Made by a program: the position numbers and the translations under genes. DNA of 13,494 nt from Candidatus Bathyarchaeota archaeon (GTDB taxonomy: Archaea; Thermoproteota; Bathyarchaeia; TCS64), in NCBI GenBank assembly GCA_014729945.1, contig WJJC01000046.1, positions 1 to 13,494 of the forward strand. Reading direction: 5' to 3'. Shown here piece after piece: positions 1 to 5,643 of the stretch; position 1 is the stretch's first letter, and each line of letters starts with the position of its first letter. A model generated the notes under the pieces. The model searched no databases and had not been told where the DNA came from. It saw only the letters and a program-made list of their open reading frames with translations.

Positions 1-133
1 ACATAGTGTATATATGGCTTCCAAGTAGGGGTCCGAGCCAATCAGCTAATATTTTGTAGCTAGGGTGAAGGATTGCAAGTCCTATTGTGAATAATGTTAG
101 TAAAGATAATAGATAGGCTAGGGTCTTTCTCAT
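1..133 (-). CDS. N-terminus of a membrane protein (partial, runs off the left edge)
   Basis: An open frame starts with ATG at 133-131 and stays open to the window edge (44 codons). The predicted start is MRKTLAYLLSLL, with a continuous hydrophobic stretch at about residues 5-22 after a short basic head, so it is a signal anchor or first membrane helix. Residues 28-40 are again mostly hydrophobic with Trp, Gly and Pro. A box A lies 25 bases upstream of the ATG, which fits a leaderless mRNA. The gene follows the sugar kinase on the same strand after a gap of 32 bases, so it could be a transporter or other membrane partner of that pair, but too little is visible to name a family. Low-complexity chance reading is possible; the promoter position argues against it. 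Confidence 0.5.
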   Translation of the reverse strand, partial: MRKTLAYLLSLLTLFTIGLAILHPSYKILADWLGPLLGSHIYTM

Positions 134-152
134 GACTTAGAGATAATGATTC

Positions 153-162
153 CATATATTTA
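153..162 (-). promoter_or_regulatory. Box A (TATA) for the partial membrane protein
   Basis: On the minus strand the bases read AAATATAT, centred about 25 bases before the ATG at 133, the normal TATA-to-start spacing in archaea. It sits just downstream of the kinase stop codon. No Shine-Dalgarno lies between it and the ATG, consistent with leaderless transcription. Confidence 0.4.
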
Positions 163-165
163 TCA

Positions 166-1689
166 CTAAAGATCTGTAAATAGAGGTGAGGTTTTTTTAA
201 CTGCTTTTTTATATATCCGGTATTTCTCCCTGTATTTCATAGTGTTCTCCGGGATGGGTTTAGTGGGTATTTTATCGCCTATCCATTTTTCGATGATCTT
301 GTAGTCATTTATTTCCCCTGTTCCTAGTCCGGCTAGGATTGTGTCTCCCATTGGAGCACCCTGTGAGTCAGGTATGTATTGATATGTTATCTCTGTTACA
401 TCAGAGATTATCTGTCTCCATAGGGGGCTGCTTGCGCCTCCATCCACCAATGTGGCATTTTTGATCTTTGTGCCTGTTTCTCGTGCAGTGTCGATACTGT
501 AGCGCATGGCGTATGCTACGCCTTCAAGTATTGCTCTGAACATGTGTGATCTCGTGTGGTAGACTGTTAAGCCTAGATATGCTCCTCTGATGTTTTCATC
601 CCAGTAAGGGGCTCTTTCTCCTATCATCATGTGGGGTAGGAAGATGAGGTCATCGCTTCCAGCGGGGATTTCCTGAGCTAGCTTGTCTAGTTGTTTGTAG
701 GCGTCTATGCCTGTTTCTTTTTGTTTTGTTAGCTCTTGTTGCCCATACTGGTCTCGGAACCATCTTACACAGTATCCGGCTGTGCTTATCCCTGTGAAGC
801 TGTAGATTGTCTCGTAGCCTTTGACGACGTATGGATAGTTGATCATCTTTGGTGAGATGTGTTTTAATTGGTTGATATGTCCGTTGCACATGCTTGTTCC
901 TAGCATACTGGATAGGTCTCCTATTCGGGTTGCGCCTCCTGCTAGGGCGCTTACCGGGGCATCTATTCCTCCGGCGCAGATTGGGGTTCCCTTGGGTAAC
1001 CCGGTTTTTTTAGCAGTCTCCGAGGTGGTCTCACCTACTATTTCCTCGCTGCTGTGTATTTTCTCGGGAAAGAAGTTTCGGGGTATTTCTAGTGTCTCCA
1101 TAAGTTCGTTGCTCCAGTCTCGTTTCTCTAGGTTGAATATGCCACCTATGTTTCCGGCACTACTGTAATCGATGCTCTCTGTTTCGGTTAGGGTTCTGAT
1201 TATGTGTGCGTTGGGTGTTTCTAGTCTGTGTATTTTTTCCCAGTTTTGTGGTTCATTGTTTTTTATCCAGAGTATCTTTGTGTACCCATAATATGGGTCG
1301 ATTACATTGCCGGTTATCTCGTAGAGTTTTTTCTGGCCAATGGTTTCTCTCAGGTTTTGGCATTCTTTTGTGGCTCGTCTGTCGGCCCATATGAGGCAGG
1401 GTCTAATGGGTTCATAGTTTTTGTCCACGGGTATGCCGCTTCCTCCGTATAGGGCACTTATGGAGGCACCGGCTATGTCTTTGGGGTTGATACCTGATTT
1501 TGTTATTACTTGTTTAATTGTATTATATGTGGCTTCTCGCCATGGGGTGGGCCATTGTTCTGCCCATCCTTGCCGTGGGGTGATTACCCCGTATTCTTTG
1601 AATGCCTGTGCGTATACTTTGCCTTCGGTGTCTACTAGCACGGTTTTTGTTCCCATTGTTCCGATGTCTGTTCCAATTAAGTATGTCAT
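166..1689 (-). CDS. FGGY-family carbohydrate kinase (xylulokinase-like)
   Basis: A 507-residue protein with full FGGY architecture: two actin-like ATPase halves that phosphorylate a pentulose, hexose or polyol with ATP in the cytoplasm. Visible landmarks are the N-terminal phosphate loop (DIGTMGTK, residues 8-15), the IWADRR segment (100-105), the GGID motif whose Asp243 is the expected general base, and the C-terminal adenosine-binding region (DGGASSPLWRQ, 417-427). Length matches xylulokinase-type enzymes (about 480-520). The substrate cannot be read from the sequence; it could be a ketopentose, ketohexose or polyol. It starts with ATG 5 bases after the stop of the GH172 gene, so the two are co-transcribed and the kinase probably traps the sugar that the hydrolase frees. 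33 of the first 40 codons end in A or C, unlike the genes in the middle of the window. Confidence 0.9.
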   Translation of the reverse strand: MTYLIGTDIGTMGTKTVLVDTEGKVYAQAFKEYGVITPRQGWAEQWPTPWREATYNTIKQVITKSGINPKDIAGASISALYGGSGIPVDKNYEPIRPCLIWADRRATKECQNLRETIGQKKLYEITGNVIDPYYGYTKILWIKNNEPQNWEKIHRLETPNAHIIRTLTETESIDYSSAGNIGGIFNLEKRDWSNELMETLEIPRNFFPEKIHSSEEIVGETTSETAKKTGLPKGTPICAGGIDAPVSALAGGATRIGDLSSMLGTSMCNGHINQLKHISPKMINYPYVVKGYETIYSFTGISTAGYCVRWFRDQYGQQELTKQKETGIDAYKQLDKLAQEIPAGSDDLIFLPHMMIGERAPYWDENIRGAYLGLTVYHTRSHMFRAILEGVAYAMRYSIDTARETGTKIKNATLVDGGASSPLWRQIISDVTEITYQYIPDSQGAPMGDTILAGLGTGEINDYKIIEKWIGDKIPTKPIPENTMKYREKYRIYKKAVKKTSPLFTDL

Positions 1690-1694
1690 AAGTG

Positions 1695-2726
1695 TTACTT
1701 CCGTGGGATTCTTTTTTCTACTGGGGGTAGTTTTTTCATGGGTTTATGGGGCTCGGATTGGTACCAATAGGCTGTGCTACTGTAGTCGTCTGATCGATGA
1801 TTTGCGTGGCCATGTTCGATAGTTACTCGTATGCTTTTTTGGAAGTATATGGGATCTGGTATGTGGTATCTGTACCATGTAATTCTTCCTGCCCAGTTTT
1901 TGCCTCCAGGGAGGGGCAATCCGTGGTAGGGTGCGCAGTATTCCTGAGTGGGACACCATGACATGCCGTAGTAGTCTTCGGTTCCTGTGCCTATGATGCT
2001 GGGTTTTTCTTCTCCGTCTATATAGATCATGTCATCGCCTTCACCGTACCAGTTGAATTTGTCTGTTTTCCGTAGGTTTACTATGTTTACGTTACAGCCG
2101 ACATAGTGACCTCTTCCTTTTGCTTCCATTATGAGGTAGTTGCCATGGCCGTCGGGGTTTTTTCCCTGGAACATCCATTCACGGTTTTTGATGCCTTTAT
2201 CGGGTGTGCCGTCTGTGGGGTTTTGTCGGTTCCAGTAGGCGTGGAATCGTCCCCTAGTTTCGTCAGGTTTCTGCCATTTCTCGTAGTCGATGTAGTAGTA
2301 GAAGGAGGTTACTTCTTGTTCGCCCTGGTTTTCTATAGTGATCTTCGCTCCGTCGCTGTAGGGCATTGGCCACCAGGAGTTGAAGCCTTTTCCATCTTCT
2401 GGGCTCATTTGGAGTGGAGCTGAGATGTAGTTTTTTGTTATTCCATGACCTATTCCGAAGAAGTCTCCTATGGGTACTTCAACGCTTGGGGTTTCTTCTT
2501 GGTCCCATTGTATCCTTATGACGATTTTTCTCAGGTACCATTTTTCTTCTGTTCGGATGGTTACCCAGATATGTTTGATGCAGCCCGATCCGTTGATTTC
2601 TGCTAGTGTGCGTATTTTTCCTGGTGGTATTGTGATGTAATCTTGGTTTCCACCGGTGTGGTCATGGCTGCTTATTCTTTTTCGTTTGTGGTTTTTGAGT
2701 TGGGATATGTTTTGTAGGAGGTTCAT
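1695..2726 (-). CDS. GH172 (DUF2961) family furanosidase
   Basis: The 343-residue protein has the hallmarks of DUF2961, now glycoside hydrolase family 172, whose characterised members are a difructose dianhydride/alpha-D-fructofuranosidase and mycobacterial/bacterial D-arabinofuranosidases. Visible are the N-terminal HDHTGGNQDY segment (residues 21-30), GDFFGIGHG (87-95), the YGEGDDM motif with Glu229, and GTGTEDYYG with Glu250. The two Glu are 21 apart, the same spacing as the catalytic pair Glu270/Glu291 reported for the Bifidobacterium alpha-fructofuranosidase. There is no signal peptide, so it should act in the cytoplasm on an imported or internally made glycan fragment. Members form beta-jelly-roll trimers or hexamers. 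It starts with ATG behind a box A and lies 5 bases before the kinase. Substrate (fructofuranoside or D-arabinofuranoside) is undecided. Confidence 0.88.
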   Translation of the reverse strand: MNLLQNISQLKNHKRKRISSHDHTGGNQDYITIPPGKIRTLAEINGSGCIKHIWVTIRTEEKWYLRKIVIRIQWDQEETPSVEVPIGDFFGIGHGITKNYISAPLQMSPEDGKGFNSWWPMPYSDGAKITIENQGEQEVTSFYYYIDYEKWQKPDETRGRFHAYWNRQNPTDGTPDKGIKNREWMFQGKNPDGHGNYLIMEAKGRGHYVGCNVNIVNLRKTDKFNWYGEGDDMIYIDGEEKPSIIGTGTEDYYGMSWCPTQEYCAPYHGLPLPGGKNWAGRITWYRYHIPDPIYFQKSIRVTIEHGHANHRSDDYSSTAYWYQSEPHKPMKKLPPVEKRIPRK

Positions 2727-2750
2727 GGTTATTTATTGTTTCTTGGGGTG

Positions 2751-2760
2751 ATAAATTATT
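2751..2760 (-). promoter_or_regulatory. Box A for the GH172-kinase operon
   Basis: The minus strand reads AATAATTTAT, centred about 29 bases before the GH172 ATG at 2726. There is no Shine-Dalgarno in the 24 bases before the ATG, which suggests a leaderless or very short leader. A second TATA-like run (2847-2857, readable on both strands) lies further upstream. Confidence 0.4.
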
Positions 2761-2847
2761 GTGTGATGGTAACGGCTGATGTAAACTCAAGTTTTCTTTT
2801 AGGAGTGAGTTGTTATTACTTTGTGGTTGTTGGGTCACCATACCAGA

Positions 2848-2855
2848 TTTATATA
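2848..2855 (+). promoter_or_regulatory. Perfect box A consensus without an assigned gene
   Basis: TTTATATA on the plus strand is the textbook archaeal box A. Transcription would begin near 2877, next to the palindrome CCGATCGG (2867-2874) and a run of seven G. Nothing downstream on the plus strand before 2950 is a convincing gene, and beyond that a plus transcript would be antisense to the sulfotransferase-like gene. The run is nearly symmetrical, so it may instead serve the minus strand as a distal promoter for the GH172 gene. The 223-base gap 2727-2949 holds no other feature I can support. Confidence 0.3.
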
Positions 2856-2949
2856 ATGATTAAGGTCCGATCGGGGGGGTTCTTTAGCTGAAAAATGGGT
2901 TAATCCGGGCGCTTTGCATCAACTCTCCTCTCATAATGGGTTGTTAGTG

Positions 2950-3510
2950 TTATTTCCGTTGCCGGTATAGTTTGGGGTCTACTACGTGCATCATTTTTTC
3001 TATGTCCAAGTCTTTGTCTAGAAATTCTGCTATTTGTTCGGCTGTGGTCTCCGGGTCTTCAATGGTCTTATTATAACTTATGAATTTGGTCTCGATGTTG
3101 TCTTGTTCCTCTAGCCACTCTTTCATTTCTCCTAGGTGTTTATTAAAAATTTCAGCCATCACCTCATCAGGTACTTCATCCTGAGGTTCACCTCTTCTCT
3201 GCATCATCTTGTGTTGACTGGCGAGTATTTCCTCGATTTTGCGTTGCATGAATATGATCTTGTAACTGTGTCCGAGTGGTAAGTGGGATAGCTGATAGCT
3301 GATTACCTTAACTGCCTTGTCCTCCGCCTCAGCTATCCATGAATTATCTCGGTGGAGTGTCTTGGCTCGTTCATCCTCGTAGTATCCTTTTAAGTTGTCT
3401 TGATCTGGTGTTCTTTTCTCGTCAGTGAGCACTGGTATGTTTGTTGAGTCAAGCATCCTCATCATCATGCTAGTACCACTCCTAGGTAATCCAGATACGA
3501 CTATTATCAA
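2950..3510 (-). CDS. Sulfotransferase-family P-loop protein
   Basis: A 186-residue protein beginning MIIVVSGLPRSGTSMMMRML. The GLPRSGTS loop (residues 7-14) is the 5'-phosphosulfate-binding loop of PAPS-dependent sulfotransferases, and IIFMQRKIEEILASQ (85-99) resembles their 3'-phosphate-binding segment, with Arg90 and Ser98 as the likely contacts. The C-terminus ends VVDPKLYRQRK. At 186 residues it is shorter than typical sulfotransferases (250-300), but this compact form recurs in bacteria, mostly as uncharacterised proteins; I recall very similar sequences there, which suggests transfer. The start is TTG at 3510-3508 with no visible Shine-Dalgarno; a T-rich box A lies about 31 bases upstream. 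The acceptor substrate is unknown, and it may bind a nucleotide other than PAPS. Confidence 0.8.
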   Translation of the reverse strand: MIIVVSGLPRSGTSMMMRMLDSTNIPVLTDEKRTPDQDNLKGYYEDERAKTLHRDNSWIAEAEDKAVKVISYQLSHLPLGHSYKIIFMQRKIEEILASQHKMMQRRGEPQDEVPDEVMAEIFNKHLGEMKEWLEEQDNIETKFISYNKTIEDPETTAEQIAEFLDKDLDIEKMMHVVDPKLYRQRK

Positions 3511-3535
3511 TGCGTGAACAGTATTGCTCAGGATT

Positions 3536-3546
3536 GTTAAAAAACC
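3536..3546 (-). promoter_or_regulatory. Possible box A for the sulfotransferase-like gene
   Basis: The minus strand reads GGTTTTTTAAC about 31 bases before the TTG start codon. The match to the TATA consensus is moderate. The remainder of the gap 3547-3726 is AT-rich, with a T-run (minus strand, 3637-3641) that could end transcription from the tRNA; I see no gene in it. Confidence 0.3.
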
Positions 3547-3726
3547 ATCGCGAAACCATTTAGTAAGTAAAAGTTTAGAGTGAAAGAGTAATAGGTGTTA
3601 TCATTAAGATCTAATTTTTATCTTTACTTTAGAGGGAAAAAGTTAAGAAAGCTGTTTTGATCGACGAATTATAGCCTTTCTGTATCGAAATGAAGCCCTA
3701 AAACTGCTCTAATTTATGGTTTAAGA

Positions 3727-3802
3727 TGGTGGACTGGGAGGGATTTGAACCCTCGACCCCCTGGTTGCGAACCAGGTATTCATACCCCTGAACTACCAGC
3801 CC
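3727..3802 (-). tRNA. tRNA-Ala (anticodon CGC)
   Basis: The minus strand folds into a complete 73-base cloverleaf followed by an encoded CCA. The acceptor stem is GGGCTGG paired with CCAGTCC and contains the G3:U70 wobble that defines alanine identity, with discriminator A73. The anticodon stem CCTGG/CCAGG encloses the loop TTCGCAA, so the anticodon is CGC, reading GCG. The T stem GAGGG/CCCTC carries TTCAAAT. No intron is present. The 3' CCA (3727-3729) is genomic, so the transcript needs only nuclease trimming. The gene lies 49 bases downstream of psmB on the same strand, with its own candidate promoter in that gap. Confidence 0.97.
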
Positions 3803-3829
3803 TAGATAATCAAAAGGAACAGAATGATG

Positions 3830-3837
3830 ATAAAAAC
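3830..3837 (-). promoter_or_regulatory. Candidate box A of the tRNA-Ala gene
   Basis: The minus strand reads GTTTTTAT, 28-35 bases before the first base of the mature tRNA and between it and the psmB stop codon. Spacing is right for an archaeal stable-RNA promoter with a short 5' leader removed by RNase P; the sequence match is only fair. Confidence 0.35.
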
Positions 3838-3851
3838 CTAACCAACGGAAA

Positions 3852-4451
3852 TTACAGGGAAATAGTCTGGATATCGGATCCATCTTCCTTGATAACCATG
3901 ATATCTATACCATCACCGCTAACAGCGTCACGGGCGATAGCTGCCTTCACAGCCTTCTTAGCTAGCTCCACACCAGCCTCAGTATCCATCTTCTCATCAT
4001 ACTCAGCCTCCAAAACGCCTATAGCTATAGCTGCACCTGAGCCAGCTGCGATAAAATCATCCGGAATTAGGCTGCCTACGGGATCCAAGCTATACAAGCT
4101 GGGGCCATCTCTATCCACGCCACCTATAACGGTCTCCATCAATAGGGGCATCATACGCCTGTTAAAAAGCATATTGCTAATGAGCTTGGACATTGCCTTG
4201 GTCGTGATTGGCCGGTTCTTCTCCAAGTAGAACAAGTTAGCGTAAGCGGAAGCCTCCCTCACCAATGCCTGAATATCACTCATCAAACCAGCGAAAGCCA
4301 AACCAATGGTATCTGTGAGCTTGAAAACCTTCTTACCCTTTGTGCTGGCAACTAGCCGTCCATAGCTAACCCTTTTCTCGCTAGCGAGCACAACGCCGTC
4401 GCTGCAGATTAATCCAATAGTTGTAGCTCCCTGTATCGCCTGGTAGCCCAT
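3852..4451 (-). CDS. psmB: Proteasome beta subunit (PsmB1-like, possibly non-catalytic)
   Basis: A 199-residue 20S core particle beta subunit; archaeal cores are stacked alpha7-beta7-beta7-alpha7 rings that degrade unfolded proteins. The body (SDGVVLASEKRVSYG, residues 17-31; LDPVGSLIPDDF, 121-132; SGSGAAIAIGVLEAEYD, 135-151 region; ARDAVSGDGIDI, 172-183) closely resembles Sulfolobus PsmB1. The short N-terminus is MGYQAIQGATTIG. Aligning its TIG to the TVG of catalytic subunits without a gap keeps Glu17 and Lys33 in register but puts Ala at the Thr1 position, as in the PATAIG of Sulfolobus PsmB1, a type reported to be unprocessed or weakly active. The downstream Asp and Ser of DAVS (Asp166/Ser169 equivalents) are kept. 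A one-residue gap could restore a Thr nucleophile. It has its own promoter, and a partner beta subunit should exist elsewhere. Confidence 0.95.
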   Translation of the reverse strand: MGYQAIQGATTIGLICSDGVVLASEKRVSYGRLVASTKGKKVFKLTDTIGLAFAGLMSDIQALVREASAYANLFYLEKNRPITTKAMSKLISNMLFNRRMMPLLMETVIGGVDRDGPSLYSLDPVGSLIPDDFIAAGSGAAIAIGVLEAEYDEKMDTEAGVELAKKAVKAAIARDAVSGDGIDIMVIKEDGSDIQTISL

Positions 4452-4482
4452 TTATATCACTTCATGCAGAATACGGGACGCA

Positions 4483-4493
4483 CGATATATACA
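4483..4493 (-). promoter_or_regulatory. psmB promoter (box A)
   Basis: The minus strand reads TGTATATATCG, with the purine-rich GGGGGAA just upstream as a possible BRE. It is centred about 38 bases before the psmB ATG, predicting a leader of about 12 bases that contains GTGAT. It lies between psmB and the end of bax1, so psmB can be transcribed apart from the upstream operon. Confidence 0.5.
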
Positions 4494-4503
4494 TTCCCCC
4501 AGC

Positions 4504-5643
4504 TTAGAGCCGATATAGTCGACTATCCTTCCTGGATTTACTCCATTCAACCTGATAACCATAAGACTCCAGCACAGCCATGAAGTCTCTAACACCTAGG
4601 CTTCTAAAATAACTTTGAGCCTCCCCGAGAGAAGCCAACGATTTTAACTGGCTCTCTATTTCTGAGTGTTTCTCAGGTGAGACTAATACACCACCCAAGT
4701 CAATGTAATCTATGCCCTCGTTCTCTATCTCCTTAAGAATCTGGGCCCGGGTAACACCCTCCCTCTGGGCAACCTCTTCAACCACCACGACCTCCCCGTA
4801 TTTGGACATCTTCTTATCCTGTAACGGGATCTCGATAATCATCTCAGACTCATGCTCATCTACAGCCAGATACTCGCCACCTCCATCACTGGTTATCTGG
4901 AATAGGCAAGCTGTCTTGTACCGCTTCGGGTATTTTATACTGGCCCTAAGACTCCACTCAGGCTTTACTATCACTCTTCGCAGTATCTCATCGAGTTTAC
5001 CTGCCCTATAACTCACCTGACTGGTGGGCTTAAGCTCCATGGATATCTTCTTCCGCTCCGACCCCGTGATCTCCGAGTTCTTTATTCGGTTAACAAGATT
5101 CTCAAGATATGTATCTTCACCCCTGTACGCTATGTCGATGCTGAGAGCGTAGGCGAGAAGAGCAACCATATTCGCGTAGTTATAAAACTTCATTAACATC
5201 TCCGGTGTGGGTGCAGTGAAATCAACGAGATACTGTTCATCATTCAGATCAGCGTATAGACTATCCTCAAGCTCCTCCACCGTGATCTCATGTCTCTCAG
5301 CCACCCTCTCCATTACTTCTAATCGCTCTTCCCACGTGGTCACCGTGGTGGAAGCAGCCTCGGTGAACACCTGTCTACGGGCCTCAAGAGGCGAGATACT
5401 GCTCCTAGATTGGAATACTGATCTTGACTCAAGTACAGCCGCCAACCCTCGCACCTGTTTATAGTTATACCCCAGGTGCTCACAGTCAGCTAACACATCC
5501 TCCAACTCCCCACGTTTCTTATCCACATGATCACTGTAAACCTCAATCAATGTATCAAGAATCCCCAATGGTTCACGGATGAAAACCGGTTTGATACGCC
5601 CCTTCCTGCGATAATACCTGATATGATCAAAGGGGAGACTCAA
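4504..5643 (-). CDS. bax1: Bax1-type nuclease (DUF790), XPB partner
   Basis: A 379-residue DUF790 protein encoded directly after the archaeal XPB helicase, the arrangement for which the family was named (binds archaeal XPB). Known Bax1 proteins are structure-specific nucleases that form a stable heterodimer with XPB and cut bubble or overhang DNA, and so are proposed to unwind and incise damaged DNA. The N-terminus FDHIRYYRRKGRIKP (residues 5-19) and the C-terminal RKDSRLYRL end are strongly basic, and the body is rich in Glu. I cannot assign the metal-binding carboxylates by eye. The start is TTG at 5643-5641, which overlaps the XPB stop (TTGA), so translation is probably coupled. Length matches the family (about 380-450). 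Confidence 0.9.
   Translation of the reverse strand: MSLPFDHIRYYRRKGRIKPVFIREPLGILDTLIEVYSDHVDKKRGELEDVLADCEHLGYNYKQVRGLAAVLESRSVFQSRSSISPLEARRQVFTEAASTTVTTWEERLEVMERVAERHEITVEELEDSLYADLNDEQYLVDFTAPTPEMLMKFYNYANMVALLAYALSIDIAYRGEDTYLENLVNRIKNSEITGSERKKISMELKPTSQVSYRAGKLDEILRRVIVKPEWSLRASIKYPKRYKTACLFQITSDGGGEYLAVDEHESEMIIEIPLQDKKMSKYGEVVVVEEVAQREGVTRAQILKEIENEGIDYIDLGGVLVSPEKHSEIESQLKSLASLGEAQSYFRSLGVRDFMAVLESYGYQVEWSKSRKDSRLYRL

Noticed and set aside
839..1822. Several open frames on the plus strand opposite the kinase and GH172 genes (for example 839-1168 and 1421-1822).
   Set aside because: They are mirror frames of strongly conserved minus-strand enzymes. Their cysteine- and phenylalanine-rich translations are what the A/C-ending codons of the real genes produce on the other strand.
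2106..2423. Hydrophobic 105-codon plus-strand frame within the GH172 gene.
   Set aside because: Fully inside a conserved enzyme gene on the other strand; its hydrophobicity is a by-product of the complementary codons.
2766..2891. A 41-codon plus-strand frame starting with ATG in the gap upstream of GH172.
   Set aside because: No ribosome binding site at a usable distance, no recognisable motif, and a length easily reached by chance.
2884..2934. A 16-codon minus-strand frame just downstream of the sulfotransferase-like gene.
   Set aside because: Too short, with no promoter or other support.
2880..2945. Possible box C/D guide RNA (GTTGATGC on the minus strand, CTGA on the plus strand).
   Set aside because: The C-like and D-like boxes are on opposite strands and the C box lacks the full RUGAUGA consensus.
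3698..3883. A 61-codon minus-strand frame across the tRNA and the end of psmB.
   Set aside because: It is a read-through of the tRNA gene; the tRNA fold explains the sequence.
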